DNA of 64,000 nt from Streptacidiphilus sp. P02-A3a (GCF_014084105.1 NZ_CP048289.1:6395922-6459921); one strand, 5' to 3'; shown: positions 17,325 to 26,637, counted from the stretch's first letter. Notes: generated from the sequence alone by a model not told the origin. Program-made: numbers and translations.

Positions 17325-17516
17325 TGCCGTCCTCTCTGATTCCTGGTCATCTCTTCCGGTCGCCGAGCCGGTTCGGACCGGTGCGCCGTTCCCGGGCAGG
17401 CTGAATTCCCGCATGACGGAATGCCGTCGGCGGAGGAGGGGTGGGGTGGAGCGGACAGCGTGCGACCGGGCGGGTGTGGCGCATGCGGGGCGACGAGGGC
17501 GCTCCCGGGGGTGGCC

Positions 17517-17530
17517 TGAGAGCGCTCTCA
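17517..17530. promoter_or_regulatory. CebR-like palindromic operator 1
   Basis: Perfect 14-bp palindrome TGAGAGCGCTCTCA, 193 bp upstream of the GH64 start. It differs by one base per half-site from the cellobiose repressor CebR box TGGGAGCGCTCCCA of Streptomyces, so a LacI-family glucan repressor is likely. Confidence 0.7.
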
Positions 17531-17685
17531 CAGAGGGTTTACAGGGACCGGTCGAACGTGTCAATCCTTCCGGCAGGATGACCCCGGCAGACTTGACTGT
17601 TACATCGTCAGAATGCCTGATCAGCAAGGAATTAGCGGCCCTGGTTGCTTGCGCATCACCGCCGGTCGGAGGGCTCCAGGGCAAG

Positions 17686-17697
17686 GAGAGCGCTCTC
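17686..17697. promoter_or_regulatory. CebR-like palindromic operator 2
   Basis: Perfect palindrome GAGAGCGCTCTC, same core as the site at 17517 and centred 168 bp from it, i.e. 16 helical turns, allowing repressor looping. Lies between the GH64 gene and the beta-lactamase-like remnant. Confidence 0.6.
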
Positions 17698-17747
17698 TGT
17701 CGCCAGGTGCTCCAGCACCGCTCCGGGCCGGCGGCGGCCCGCGGCGT

Positions 17748-18035
17748 GCTGGGCGACGCGCCCGGCCGCGCTGGACGCCCGGTCAGGTGCCCGCGTACCA
17801 GGTGATCGCCTACGGCTTCGTCCTGGGTGAACTGGCCCGCCGGGTCACCGGCAGGCCCCCCGGCGAGCTGCTGACCGCCGAACTGCTGGCGCCGCTCGGA
17901 CTGCACGACACCCATCCGGGACTGCCGGACGAGCTGTGGCACCGGCACGTACCGGTCCGCGGCCGGGGCCGGGCCGGGCTGCTCACCCAGTACACCGCCA
18001 ACCGGCGGCGGGTCCGGCCCGACCCGGACGTCCGA
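17748..18035 (+). pseudogene. Fragment of a beta-lactamase-fold serine hydrolase
   Basis: The frame reads RWTPGQVPAYQVIAYGFVLG, then ELARRVTGRPPGELLTAELL, then APLGLHDTHPGLPDELWHRH. This is the middle of a class C beta-lactamase/esterase domain, with the Tyr-type YGFVLGEL motif, but the SxxK motif and the whole C-terminal half are absent; similarity stops near 18035. With no start or ribosome site and no full-length frame it is a relic. The remaining parts of 17325-18200 hold two operators and nothing else that I can support. Confidence 0.65.
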
Positions 18036-18200
18036 TCTGGAAATCCGTTCGTAACCGGATTCATGGCGCAATCACAGGCGCGCTCGACAGGATGGACCGG
18101 TGGTCTGCCAAGGGCCGGCCCCGCCCACGCGGCTCCGGCCCGACCTGCCCGTCTCCCCGTTTCCGCCGACGAGTTCGGCTCGCACCGGAGGTAGCTCGCC

Positions 18201-20576
18201 TTGTCCGCGATCGTCGACAGCGCTCTTCGAGATTCCTCGGACACCCCAGGCCAGGACGGTGCCGGTCGGCGCCTGCGCTGGCGCTTCTGGCAGTCCCCGG
18301 CCGATCAGCCCGGCTGGGCCAGACCGGCGCTGCTGGTGGTCGCGGCGGTGGCGGCGGTGCTCTACGCCTGGAACATCACCTCCTCCGGGTACGCGTACTT
18401 CTACTCCGACTCGGTCAGGAGCATGTCGGTCAGCTGGAAGGCGCTGCTGTTCGGGGCGATGGACCCGGGGGCGACGATCACCCCGGACAAGATCGCCGGG
18501 GCCTTCGTGCCGCAGGCGCTCTCCGCCCGGATCTTCGGCTTCCACGCCTGGGCGGTGACCCTGCCGCAGTGCGTCGAGGGCGTGATCAGCGTGCTGGTGC
18601 TGTACCGGGTGGTCCGCCGCTGGTCCGGGCCCCGCGCCGGGATCGCCGCCGCGGCGCTGTTCACCTTCACACCGGTGGCCGCCTCGATGTTCGGGCACTC
18701 CATGGAGGACGGCTTCCTGGTCTTCTGCCTGGTGATGGCGGCCGACTGCTACCAGCGCGCGGTCCTCGACGCGCGGCTGCGCTCGCTGCTGCTGTCCGGG
18801 GTGTGGGTGGGCGTCGGCTTCCAGGCCAAGATGATGCAGGCCTGGATGATCCTGCCCGCCCTGGCCGTCGGCTACCTGGTGGCCGCGCCGGTGCGGCTGC
18901 GGCGACGGATCGGGCAGCTGCTGGTGGCCGGGGTCGTCTGCGCGGCGGTCTCCCTGTCCTGGGTGGCGCTGATGACCGTGGTACCGGCCAAGGACCGCCC
19001 GTACGTGGACGGCAGCACCAACAACAGCGCCGTGGCCATGGTCTTCGGCTACAACGGGCTGGAGCGCTTCGGCATCCACGTCCCCGGCTCCATCGCCAGC
19101 ATGGGCGGCGGCGCGCCGGGCGGCGGCAGCGGCGCGGGGGGCGAGCGGCGCGGCTTCCCCGGCGGCGAGGGCTTCCCCGGCGGGGGCAACGTCCCCGGCG
19201 GAGGCGCGTTCCCGGGCGGGAGCGCGTTCCCGGGCGGGAGCGCGGGCGGCGCGGGCGGCGCGGGCGGGCCCGGCGGGTTCGGGGGCTCGGCACCGGTCGG
19301 CGGGTCCGGCGGGACGGCGGGTTCCGCGCCGGGCGGCGCGGCGGGCGGGACGGCCGGTTCGGCGGGCGCGGGCGGCGCGGCGGGCGGGTTCACCGGGACC
19401 CGTACCGGCGGGTTGACGGCGCGCGGCGGGCCCGGCGGCGGATTCGGCGGCATGGGCGGCTCGGGCTGGCTGAAACTGTTCCAGGGCCGGTTCGCCCCGC
19501 AGATCGGCTGGATGTACCCGTTCGCGCTGCTCGGCCTGGCCTTCGGGCTGTGGTGGCGACGCCGGGCCGGGCGCACCGACCGGATCCGTGGCGGCTACGT
19601 GATGTGGGGAACCTGGCTGGTCGTGGTCGGCCTGGTGTTCAGCAAGATGAGCTCGATCCCGCACACCGCCTACATGTCGACGCTCGCGCCCCCGCTGGCG
19701 GCGCTGGCCGGGGCCGGCGGGGTGCTGATGTGGGACGCCTACCGCAAGGGCGCCCGCAGCGGCTGGGCGCTGCCGGTCGCGGTGGCCGCCGAGACGGCGT
19801 GGAGCTGGCACCTCAGCTCCAGCGAGAGCGGGTTCCTGCCGTGGCTGCGCTGGCTGGCCCTGGCCGCCGGGGTGGTCGGCCTGGTCGCGCTGGTCTGGCG
19901 CCGGGTCTCCCCCGGGGCGCGCTCGCGCGTCCTGACCGTGGGCGTGCTCACCGGCCTGGCCGGGGCGGTGGTCACCCCGGTGGCCTGGTCGGCCTCGGTC
20001 CTTGACCTCAGCTACGCCGGGAGCGCCTTCGACGCGAGCGCCGGACCGTCCGCCATGGGCACGCCCGGCGGCGGGAAGGCGGCGGCGGGCGGCTTCTCCG
20101 GCCCCGGCGGCACGGTCGTCACCACGCTCACCGCCGACCAGCGCAAGCTGTACGACTACGTCAAGGCACACCAGCAGGGCGCGCGCTACGTCCTGGCGAC
20201 GGACGGCTGGAACTCGGCGTCCCCGTACATCCTGGCCACCGGCGACACGATCATGCCCATGGGCGGCTTCAGCGGATCCGTCCCGGAGCCCTCGCTGAGC
20301 GCCTTCGAATCACTGGTCCGCCAGGGCCAGTTGCGGTTCGTCCTGGTCTCCGGCGGCGCCGGGGGCGGCTTCGCGGGCCTGCGCGCGGGCGGCGCGGGCG
20401 GCACGGGCGGCGGAAGCGTCAGCCAGATCGACAGCTGGGTGAAGAGCCACTGCACCGAGGTACCCGCCGCCGGCTACGGCGGCGACACCGCCGCGTCATC
20501 CACCGCCAGGAGCGGCTTCCCGGGCCTGGGCGCTACCGGCAGCGGCACCCTGTACGCCTGCGGATCCACCGGCTGA
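18201..20576 (+). CDS. GT39/PMT-family membrane glycosyltransferase with glycine-rich insertion
   Basis: 791 residues from a TTG start eight bases after GGAGGT. The N-terminal half is a GT-C polyprenyl-phosphate-sugar-dependent glycosyltransferase of the ArnT/PMT_2 (YkcB-like) type: YFYSDSVRSMSVSWKALLFG is the first external loop with the acidic residue, followed by several helices. Residues about 297-417 form a cytoplasmic- or surface-loop insertion almost wholly of Gly, Ala, Pro and Ser, with FPGG repeats. More helices follow, then a soluble C-terminal domain (DQRKLYDYVKAHQQGARYVL) typical of the family. Probable role: transfer of mannose or a similar sugar to an exported acceptor. Single gene with its own terminator. 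Confidence 0.85.
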   Translation: MSAIVDSALRDSSDTPGQDGAGRRLRWRFWQSPADQPGWARPALLVVAAVAAVLYAWNITSSGYAYFYSDSVRSMSVSWKALLFGAMDPGATITPDKIAGAFVPQALSARIFGFHAWAVTLPQCVEGVISVLVLYRVVRRWSGPRAGIAAAALFTFTPVAASMFGHSMEDGFLVFCLVMAADCYQRAVLDARLRSLLLSGVWVGVGFQAKMMQAWMILPALAVGYLVAAPVRLRRRIGQLLVAGVVCAAVSLSWVALMTVVPAKDRPYVDGSTNNSAVAMVFGYNGLERFGIHVPGSIASMGGGAPGGGSGAGGERRGFPGGEGFPGGGNVPGGGAFPGGSAFPGGSAGGAGGAGGPGGFGGSAPVGGSGGTAGSAPGGAAGGTAGSAGAGGAAGGFTGTRTGGLTARGGPGGGFGGMGGSGWLKLFQGRFAPQIGWMYPFALLGLAFGLWWRRRAGRTDRIRGGYVMWGTWLVVVGLVFSKMSSIPHTAYMSTLAPPLAALAGAGGVLMWDAYRKGARSGWALPVAVAAETAWSWHLSSSESGFLPWLRWLALAAGVVGLVALVWRRVSPGARSRVLTVGVLTGLAGAVVTPVAWSASVLDLSYAGSAFDASAGPSAMGTPGGGKAAAGGFSGPGGTVVTTLTADQRKLYDYVKAHQQGARYVLATDGWNSASPYILATGDTIMPMGGFSGSVPEPSLSAFESLVRQGQLRFVLVSGGAGGGFAGLRAGGAGGTGGGSVSQIDSWVKSHCTEVPAAGYGGDTAASSTARSGFPGLGATGSGTLYACGSTG

Positions 20577-20590
20577 CCGGTACCGCGACC

Positions 20591-20625
20591 GGCTCGGGGC
20601 GGGCCTCCTCGGCCCGCCCCGAGCC
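20591..20625 (+). terminator. Strong hairpin terminator
   Basis: Perfect 15-bp arms GGCTCGGGGCGGGCC / GGCCCGCCCCGAGCC with loop TCCTC, 14 bp past the glycosyltransferase stop. Confidence 0.88.
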
Positions 20626-20710
20626 GTCGGGCCCCGCCCGCCGCAGGTGAGTTTTCGGCCAGCTTGCCGTGTGGTCTGTGCACAACCCGACAGGCTGAGT
20701 AGAGTCGAAG

Positions 20711-20733
20711 TAGTTGGATGGTCTTGCCAACTA
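20711..20733. promoter_or_regulatory. MarR-like operator before the P450 operon
   Basis: Inverted repeat TAGTTGG-N9-CCAACTA. AGTTG...CAACT dyads are typical MarR-family sites. It ends 23 bp before the GTG of the reductase gene, in the leader or promoter. No MarR gene lies nearby. Confidence 0.6.
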
Positions 20734-20756
20734 TCTCACCTGCCAAGGGAGCCCCT

Positions 20757-22052
20757 GTGCCCACGGAGTCGCCCACGGAACCGCCCACAGAGCCGCCCGG
20801 GTCGTCACCCGCCGGGCCCGGCGCCCCTCACCGCATCGCGGTGATCGGCGCGTCGGCGGCCGGGTTGAGCGTGGTCGAGGGGCTGCGCAGACTGGGCTTC
20901 GGCGGACGCCTGAGCCTGATCGGCGAGGAGACCCACCTGCCCTACGACCGGCCCCCGCTCTCCAAGCAACTGCTGCGTGGCGAATGGGGGTTGGAGCGGC
21001 TCCAGCTGCGCGGGGCGGACGCCCTGGCCGGGCTCGACCTCGATCTTCGGCTCGGGGTGCGGGCGGTGGCCCTGGACACCCGGCACCGCCGGATCGACCT
21101 CAGCGACGGCGACCGGCTCGACTACGACGCCGCGGTCGTCGCCACTGGATTGATTCCCCGTCAGTTACCGGGCGCCGAAGGGCTGTCCGGCGTCCACACG
21201 CTGCGCACACTGGAGGACGCGCTCGCCCTGCGGGAGTCGCTGGGCGGCGGAGCACGGCTGGTGGTGATCGGCTCCGGCTTCATCGGGGCCGAGGCGGCGG
21301 CGGTGGCCCGCGACGCGGGGGCCTCGGTCACCATGGTCTCCCAGGGACCGGCACCGCTGGCGGAGGTCCTCGGCGCCGAACTCGGCGCGCTACTGGCCGA
21401 GTCGCACACCGCGCACGGGGTGCGCCTGCTGACCGGGACCCAGGTCACCGGCCTGACCCAGGCGTACGGCCGGGTCACCGGCGTGGCCCTGACCGGCGGC
21501 GCCGTGGTCACCGCGGACGCGGTACTGGTGGCGATCGGCGCGACCCCCGCCACCGACTGGCTGCGCGGCAGCGGCGTACCGCTCGGCGACGGCGTGCTCT
21601 GCGATCCGACGCTGCACGCCGGGGCGGGCGTCTGGGCGGCGGGGGACGTCGCCTGCTGGCCGCACCCGCGCACGGGGCTGCCCACCCGGATCGAGCACCG
21701 CACCAACGCCACCGAGCAGGGCCTCGCGGTGGCCCGCAACATCCTCGCGGCCCCGGGTGAGGCGGCGGCCTTCGACCCGGTCCCCTACGCCTGGTCGGAC
21801 CAGTACGACCTGCGCCTCCAGCTGTACGGCCGCACCCGGGGCGCGGACCAGGTGCGGATCGTGGAAGGCAGCCTGGCGGAACGGAAGTTGGTCGCCCTCT
21901 ACCGCAGCAACGGCCGGGTCGGCGGGGTCGTCGGCATCAACCTGCCGCGGCCGACCCGGGCCTACCGCGCGCTGGTGGCCGAGGGCGCCGAGTGGTCCAC
22001 GGCGGTCCATCCGGACGCCGATCCGGTGGACCGGCGAGCACGCGTCAGCTGA
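20757..22052 (+). CDS. FAD-dependent ferredoxin reductase of a P450 system
   Basis: 431 residues from GTG 20757, chosen because AAGGGA lies six bases upstream; an ATG at 20718 lies inside the operator dyad and lacks a ribosome site. Rossmann motif IAVIGASAAGLSVVEGLR binds FAD; YDRPPLSKQLL is conserved in the class; a second GxGxxG (VVIGSGFIGAEAAAVARDAG) binds NAD(P)H; VWAAGDVACW binds the flavin near the C-terminal third. This is the putidaredoxin reductase/rhodocoxin-reductase type. It passes electrons from NAD(P)H to the 3Fe-4S ferredoxin two genes on. First gene of a three-gene operon. Confidence 0.92.
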   Translation: MPTESPTEPPTEPPGSSPAGPGAPHRIAVIGASAAGLSVVEGLRRLGFGGRLSLIGEETHLPYDRPPLSKQLLRGEWGLERLQLRGADALAGLDLDLRLGVRAVALDTRHRRIDLSDGDRLDYDAAVVATGLIPRQLPGAEGLSGVHTLRTLEDALALRESLGGGARLVVIGSGFIGAEAAAVARDAGASVTMVSQGPAPLAEVLGAELGALLAESHTAHGVRLLTGTQVTGLTQAYGRVTGVALTGGAVVTADAVLVAIGATPATDWLRGSGVPLGDGVLCDPTLHAGAGVWAAGDVACWPHPRTGLPTRIEHRTNATEQGLAVARNILAAPGEAAAFDPVPYAWSDQYDLRLQLYGRTRGADQVRIVEGSLAERKLVALYRSNGRVGGVVGINLPRPTRAYRALVAEGAEWSTAVHPDADPVDRRARVS

Positions 22053-22129
22053 ACAACCCGCCGGGTCGGCCGCTGCCACCACCGTCCCGCCCGGCACCAG
22101 GCACAGCGAGACAGAGGAGTAGTTGCCAG

Positions 22130-23386
22130 ATGGACACATCGACAGAACTGAGCAGCCAGGAGCGCCTCCAGACCCGATCCGACGAGACCGTTCCCGCCTA
22201 TCCGATGGACCGCGCGCCGCGCTGCCCGTTCGACCCCGCACCCGAGTTGCGGAGCCTGGACGAGGGCGGACCGCTGAACCGGGTCCGACTGTGGGACCGG
22301 AGCACGCCGTGGCTGGTCACCGGCTACGCCGAGCAGCGGCAACTGCTGGCCGACCCGCGCGTCAGCGCCGACACCAAGAACCCCGGCTACCCGCACCCGA
22401 CCCCGGCCACCCGGGCCCGCCGGGAGCAGGCCAGGACCTTCCTCAGCATGGACGACCCCGAACACGCCCGGATGCGGCGGATGGTGACCGGGTCGTTCGC
22501 CATCAAGCGGGTGGAGGCCATGCGCCCGGCGATCCAGCAGATCGTCGACAACCTGATCGACCAGTTGCTGGACGGCCCCAGGCCGGTCGACCTGGTCCAG
22601 GCGTTCGCGCTGCCGGTGCCGTCCCTGGTGATCTGCGAACTGCTCGGCGTCCCCTACGCCGACCACGCCTTCTTCCAGCGCAACAGCAGCACCCTGGTCA
22701 ACTCCGGCTCCTCCGCCGAGGCCGGGCTGGAGGCCCAGAGCAACCTGGTGGAGTACCTGAACGACCTGATCGGCCGCAAACTGGCGTCCCCGGCCGACGA
22801 CCTGCTCTCGCTGCTCGCCGCCGAACAGGTCGCCACCGGCGCCCTCACCCAGCGCGAACTCGCGGTCACCAGTGTGCTGTTGCTCATCGCCGGGCACGAG
22901 ACCACGGCCAACATGATCGCCCTCGGCACGGTCGCGCTGCTGGAGCACCCGGAGCAACTGGCCGACCTGCGCGGCACCGACGACCCGGCGTTCGTCGCCG
23001 GGGCCGTCGAGGAGTTGCTGCGCTACCTGAACATCACTCACTTCGGGCGCCGCCGAGTCGCGTTGACGGACATCCCGGTCGGCGGACACACCATCCGGGC
23101 CGGGGAGGGCATCGTCCTGGCCAACGAGGTCGGCAACCGCGACCAGGAGGTCTTCCCCGACCCCGACCGGCTGGACCTGCACCGCGACGCCCGCCGCCAC
23201 GTCGCCTTCGGCTTCGGCCCGCACCAGTGCCTCGGCCAGCCGCTGGCCCGGGTGGAACTCCAGGTCGCCTACCGGACGCTGTACCGGCGCATCCCCGACC
23301 TGCGGCTGGCCGTCGCCCTTGAGGACGTCCGCTTCAAGCACGACGGCCTGGTGTACGGCGTCTACGAGCTGCCCGTCACCTGGTAA
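22130..23386 (+). CDS. Cytochrome P450, CYP105-like
   Basis: 418 residues. ATG ten bases after AGAGGAG. Oxygen-binding I-helix AGHETT (residues 254-259), ExxR in EELLR, and the haem loop FGFGPHQCLGQPLAR with Cys367. The region near LSMDDPEHARMRRMVTGSF and the GHETTANMIALGT form favour the CYP105 family, which oxidises macrolides, vitamin D, herbicides and other xenobiotics. Family placement is from motif memory. It is flanked by its own reductase and ferredoxin, so the redox chain is complete. No biosynthetic core genes adjoin it, which suggests xenobiotic or stand-alone tailoring use. Confidence 0.92.
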   Translation: MDTSTELSSQERLQTRSDETVPAYPMDRAPRCPFDPAPELRSLDEGGPLNRVRLWDRSTPWLVTGYAEQRQLLADPRVSADTKNPGYPHPTPATRARREQARTFLSMDDPEHARMRRMVTGSFAIKRVEAMRPAIQQIVDNLIDQLLDGPRPVDLVQAFALPVPSLVICELLGVPYADHAFFQRNSSTLVNSGSSAEAGLEAQSNLVEYLNDLIGRKLASPADDLLSLLAAEQVATGALTQRELAVTSVLLLIAGHETTANMIALGTVALLEHPEQLADLRGTDDPAFVAGAVEELLRYLNITHFGRRRVALTDIPVGGHTIRAGEGIVLANEVGNRDQEVFPDPDRLDLHRDARRHVAFGFGPHQCLGQPLARVELQVAYRTLYRRIPDLRLAVALEDVRFKHDGLVYGVYELPVTW

Positions 23387-23412
23387 CCCCGACAACCCAC
23401 ACAGGAGTGCCC

Positions 23413-23607
23413 ATGCGCGTGACCGTCGATCAGGAGAAGTGCGTCGGCTCCGGGCAGTGCGTGCTGTCCGCCGAGAAGGTCTTCGACCAGCGCGACGAGG
23501 ACGGCATCGTCGTCCTCCTCGACCCGGAGCCCCCGGCCGACCAGCACGACGACGTCCGTCAGGCCGCCATCGTCTGCCCGGCCATGGCCATCGACCTGGT
23601 CGAGTAG
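23413..23607 (+). CDS. 3Fe-4S ferredoxin
   Basis: 64 residues, ATG five bases after AGGAG, 26 bp behind the P450 gene. Three cysteines bind the cluster: Cys10 and Cys16 in CVGSGQC and Cys55 in VCPAMAI; the usual second cysteine of 4Fe-4S proteins is absent, as in ferredoxins of CYP105-type systems. It shuttles electrons from the reductase to the P450. Last gene of the operon, followed by a terminator. Confidence 0.93.
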   Translation: MRVTVDQEKCVGSGQCVLSAEKVFDQRDEDGIVVLLDPEPPADQHDDVRQAAIVCPAMAIDLVE

Positions 23608-23622
23608 CCCCGTCCGTCGGAC

Positions 23623-23653
23623 GCCCGGGGACGCGGTCGCCGCGTCCCCGGGC
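23623..23653. terminator. Bidirectional hairpin terminator
   Basis: Perfect 13-bp arms GCCCGGGGACGCG / CGCGTCCCCGGGC, loop GTCGC, between the convergent ferredoxin and catalase genes. Confidence 0.88.
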
Positions 23654-23662
23654 GGCCGACGT

Positions 23663-25111
23663 TCAGTCGGCGCGGTAGGCGGTGCTGATCCGGGTGCCGA
23701 TGGCGGGGTCGATGCTGCCCCAGTAGGCGAAGGCGCGTTCGACGACCGGCTGGGAGACGCCGGTCTTCAGGTGGCGGACGACGTTGCCGACGAGGCGGTC
23801 CCGAGCCTGGTCGTCCAGTACCTCGCGGACCAGGTCCCCGGCCTGGCTGAAGTCGTCGTCCTCGGCGTGCAGGGTGTAGGCGGCGCGGATGATCTCCTGC
23901 TCGGCGACGGTCCACCCGATGGGCCGGTAGCGCTCCGAGTCGGCGGCCGGGCCGCCGTAGGAGTTCGGGGCGTAGGGGCGGGCCACGGCGGGGGTCTCGT
24001 AGCGCATCGCGCCGTCCTTGGCGTACGAGTGCACCGGGACGGTGGCGCGGTTGGGCGGCAGTTGGGCGTAGTTGGTGCCGATGCGGTAGCGGTGGGCGTC
24101 GGCGTAGGAGAACAGCCGGGCCTGGAGCATCTTGTCCGGGGACGGGCCGATGCCCGGGACCAGGTTGGACGGCTCGAATCCGGCCTGCTCGATGTGCAGG
24201 AAGTAGTCCTCCGGGTTGCTGTCCAGGGTCATCCGGCCGACCTCGACCAGCGGGTAGTCGCGGTGCGGGATGACCTTGGTGACGTCGAAGGGGTTGTACC
24301 GGTAGTCGGCGGCGTCCGCCAGCGGCATCAGCTGCACGTACAGCGTCCACGAGGGGTGCTCGCCGCGGGCGATGGCGTCGGCGAGGTCGCGGCGGTGGAA
24401 GTCCGCGTCCTGGCCGGCGATGGTGCCCGCCTCCTCGTCGGTGAGGTACTCCACTCCCTGGTCGGTCTTGAAGTGGTACTTCACCCAGTGCTTCACGCCC
24501 TCCCGGTTGACCCACAGGTAGGTGTGCGAGCTGTAGCCGTTCATGTTGCGGTAGCTCCGCGGGATGCCCCGGTCGCCCATCAGGTAGGTGACCTGGTGCG
24601 CGGACTCCGGCGACAGCGTCCAGTAGTCCCACTGCATGTCGTTGTCGCGCAGGCCGGTGTCGATGGTGCGCTTCTGCGAACGGATGAAGTCCTGGAACTT
24701 GCTGGGGTCGCGCATGAAGAAGACCGGCGTGTTGTTGCCGACCATGTCGTAGACGCCCTGCTCGGTGTAGAACTTCAGCGCGAAGCCGCGCGGGTCGCGC
24801 CAGGTGTCGGGCGAGCCCGTCTCCCCGGCGACGGTGGAGAACCGGGCCAGCATCCGGGTGCGGCGACCGGGCTGGAACACGTCGGCCGACGTGTACCCGC
24901 TGACGTCGCCGGTGACCTGGAAGTGGCCGTAGCCGCCGGAGCCCTTGGCGTGCACCACCCGCTCGGGCACGCGCTCCCGGTTGAACTGGGCCATCTTCTC
25001 GATCAGGTAGCTGTCCTGGAGGAGGACCGGTCCGTCGGGCCCGACCGAGAGCGAGTACTCGTCGCTCTCGACCGGGGCGCCGGTGTTGGTGGTGGTGTGC
25101 TTCGGGGTCAT
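23663..25111 (-). CDS. Monofunctional haem catalase (small subunit, clade 3)
   Basis: 482 residues, the normal length. The distal histidine lies in [18 protein letters not shown], the distal asparagine in [14 protein letters not shown], and the proximal tyrosine ligand in [14 protein letters not shown]. It breaks down hydrogen peroxide in the cytoplasm. ATG at 25111 is supported by TGGAG seven bases upstream. A probable bicistron with the alpha/beta hydrolase gene 41 bp upstream on the same strand. No CatR/Fur gene lies alongside. Confidence 0.95.
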   Translation of the reverse strand: MTPKHTTTNTGAPVESDEYSLSVGPDGPVLLQDSYLIEKMAQFNRERVPERVVHAKGSGGYGHFQVTGDVSGYTSADVFQPGRRTRMLARFSTVAGETGSPDTWRDPRGFALKFYTEQGVYDMVGNNTPVFFMRDPSKFQDFIRSQKRTIDTGLRDNDMQWDYWTLSPESAHQVTYLMGDRGIPRSYRNMNGYSSHTYLWVNREGVKHWVKYHFKTDQGVEYLTDEEAGTIAGQDADFHRRDLADAIARGEHPSWTLYVQLMPLADAADYRYNPFDVTKVIPHRDYPLVEVGRMTLDSNPEDYFLHIEQAGFEPSNLVPGIGPSPDKMLQARLFSYADAHRYRIGTNYAQLPPNRATVPVHSYAKDGAMRYETPAVARPYAPNSYGGPAADSERYRPIGWTVAEQEIIRAAYTLHAEDDDFSQAGDLVREVLDDQARDRLVGNVVRHLKTGVSQPVVERAFAYWGSIDPAIGTRISTAYRAD

Positions 25112-25152
25112 GGATGCTCCAGAGGTCTTGTCCCGGTTCGGCGGCCGCACGG

Positions 25153-25980
25153 TCAGGAGGTGAGGAACTCGATCAGGTCCTGGTTGAACCTCTCCTTGTC
25201 GCCGGGGACCAGCGCGATGCCGTGGGAGCCGCCCGGGTACACCTTGAGCGTGGCACCGGCGATGAGCCCGGCGGCCTTGCGGCCGGTGGCGTCGATCGGC
25301 ACGACCTGGTCGTCGTCGCCGTGCACGACCAGCGTGGGCACGTCGAACTTCTTCAGGTCCTCGTGGAAGTCGGTGTGCGCGAAGGCGTCCACGCAGGCGA
25401 CGCCGCCCTCGATGGTCTCGGCCATCGCCATGTACCAGAAGGCGTCCTGGTTGCCCTGGGTGGCCTTGGCGCCGGTGCGGTCGGCGGAGAAGAAGCCGAC
25501 CGCGGTGTCCTTCCAGAACTGCGAGCGCTCCTTGACGATCCCGGCCTTGATGTCGTCGAAGACGCTCTGCGGAACACCCTCGGGGTTGTCCGGGCCCTGG
25601 AGCATCGACGGCGTGATGGCCGACAGCAGCACTGCCGACCTGATCCGCCCGGTACCGTGGCGGCCGATGTAGCGGGCGAGTTCGCCGCCGCCCATGGAGT
25701 GCGCGACCAGGGTGACCTCGGTCAGGTCCAGACCGGTGATCAGGTCGTTCAGGTCGTCGGCGAAGGTGTCGAAGTCGTAGCCGTCCCAGACCGGGGTGGA
25801 CCGTCCGTGGCCGCGCCGGTCGTGCGCGATGCCCCGGAAGCCCGCGTCGGCGACCGCCTTGAGCTGGTCCTGCCAGGCGTCGCCGTTCAGTGGCCAGCCG
25901 TGGATGAAGACGACCGGGCGGCCACTACCCCAGTCCTTGTAGAAGATCTCGACACCGTCCCGGGTCGTGAGGTGGGGCAT
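25153..25980 (-). CDS. Alpha/beta hydrolase, cofactor-free (non-haem) chloroperoxidase type
   Basis: 275 residues. Catalytic triad visible: Ser in [18 protein letters not shown], Asp in [10 protein letters not shown], His in [11 protein letters not shown]; oxyanion loop [11 protein letters not shown]. Such proteins are esterases/perhydrolases that can make peracids with hydrogen peroxide. Standing just ahead of catalase, a peroxide-linked job is possible but not shown. ATG with CGGAGA upstream. Upstream DNA is a decayed gene. Confidence 0.9.
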   Translation of the reverse strand: MPHLTTRDGVEIFYKDWGSGRPVVFIHGWPLNGDAWQDQLKAVADAGFRGIAHDRRGHGRSTPVWDGYDFDTFADDLNDLITGLDLTEVTLVAHSMGGGELARYIGRHGTGRIRSAVLLSAITPSMLQGPDNPEGVPQSVFDDIKAGIVKERSQFWKDTAVGFFSADRTGAKATQGNQDAFWYMAMAETIEGGVACVDAFAHTDFHEDLKKFDVPTLVVHGDDDQVVPIDATGRKAAGLIAGATLKVYPGGSHGIALVPGDKERFNQDLIEFLTS

Positions 25981-26214
25981 GAACGTCTCCGATTCTGGGA
26001 GCCCGGGCACACGGGTGCCCGGCCGACCGAGGCACGCGGCCTCGAACGCCTCAAGGCCTTCAAGGGAAGACGGCGCGCTCGTGCGGCTGCACAGCGGGAC
26101 AGCGGCCGTGCCTCCAGCCAAGCGCACCCCCGGCGGAACGGACAGCCGGCACGCCTTCCGCCTCCGCCGCACGGGTGACCCGGCGCGCCCGCGCGCGCCG
26201 GGGTGGCGGTCGCA

Positions 26215-26593
26215 GTCAGACCGCGGAGGCGGGCGCCAGTACGCCGCCGCCGGTCGCCGTCGCGGCCCGCGGCGACGCCGTCCGCGCCGCAGCCGCAGCG
26301 CGACCGCGACCGGGGCCGGGACGGCCGGGGTGACCAGGGTGGTCCAGGGCGCCAGCCGGACCTGGGCGTGCAGCCTCTGCCGGGCCTGCAACGGCACGTT
26401 GCCGGTGTTGGCCACGGTGTAGCTGATCGTCGCCGTGCCGGGCCGGGTTCCAGCCGCCCCGGTAGTGCACGGTGAGCTTCCGCACCGCCAGCGCGGGCCG
26501 GAGCGGTCCGGCGACCCGCAGGTACACCCGCATCCCGACGCGCCGGTCGACCCCGACGTCGTCGCCCTTGGCCACCCCCGGGCATCGAGGCAA
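26215..26593 (-). pseudogene. Frameshifted remnant of a secreted Ig-like (DUF916/WxL-like) protein
   Basis: From 26593 one frame reads VGMRVYLRVAGPLRPALAVR then KLTVHYRGGWNPA; near 26450 sense continues in another frame as GTATISYTVANTGNVPLQAR, then QRLHAQVRLAPWTTLVTP. Together they resemble the external domain of actinobacterial membrane proteins with a G-x-R-x-YLRVxGPL ... TYTVxNTGN pattern. One frameshift and loss of both ends make it a pseudogene. The family name is tentative. The rest of 25981-26600 holds nothing else I can support. Confidence 0.6.
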
Positions 26594-26607
26594 TCGTGCG
26601 CGTTCTC

Positions 26608-26637
26608 TTGCGAACCCCGCCTGTGAGCGCTAACAAT
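26608..26637 (+). promoter_or_regulatory. araB promoter with AraR-type operator 1
   Basis: Operator TGTGAGCGCTAACAAT (26622-26637). Its right half TAACAA (26631-26636) lies 17 bp after TTGCGA (26608-26613), so the operator half can serve as the -10 box and repressor binding would block it. Confidence 0.7.

Noticed and set aside
20757..23607. Start of a secondary-metabolite biosynthetic cluster around the P450 genes
   Set aside because: No polyketide synthase, peptide synthetase, terpene synthase or RiPP genes lie on either side; neighbours are a glycosyltransferase and catalase.
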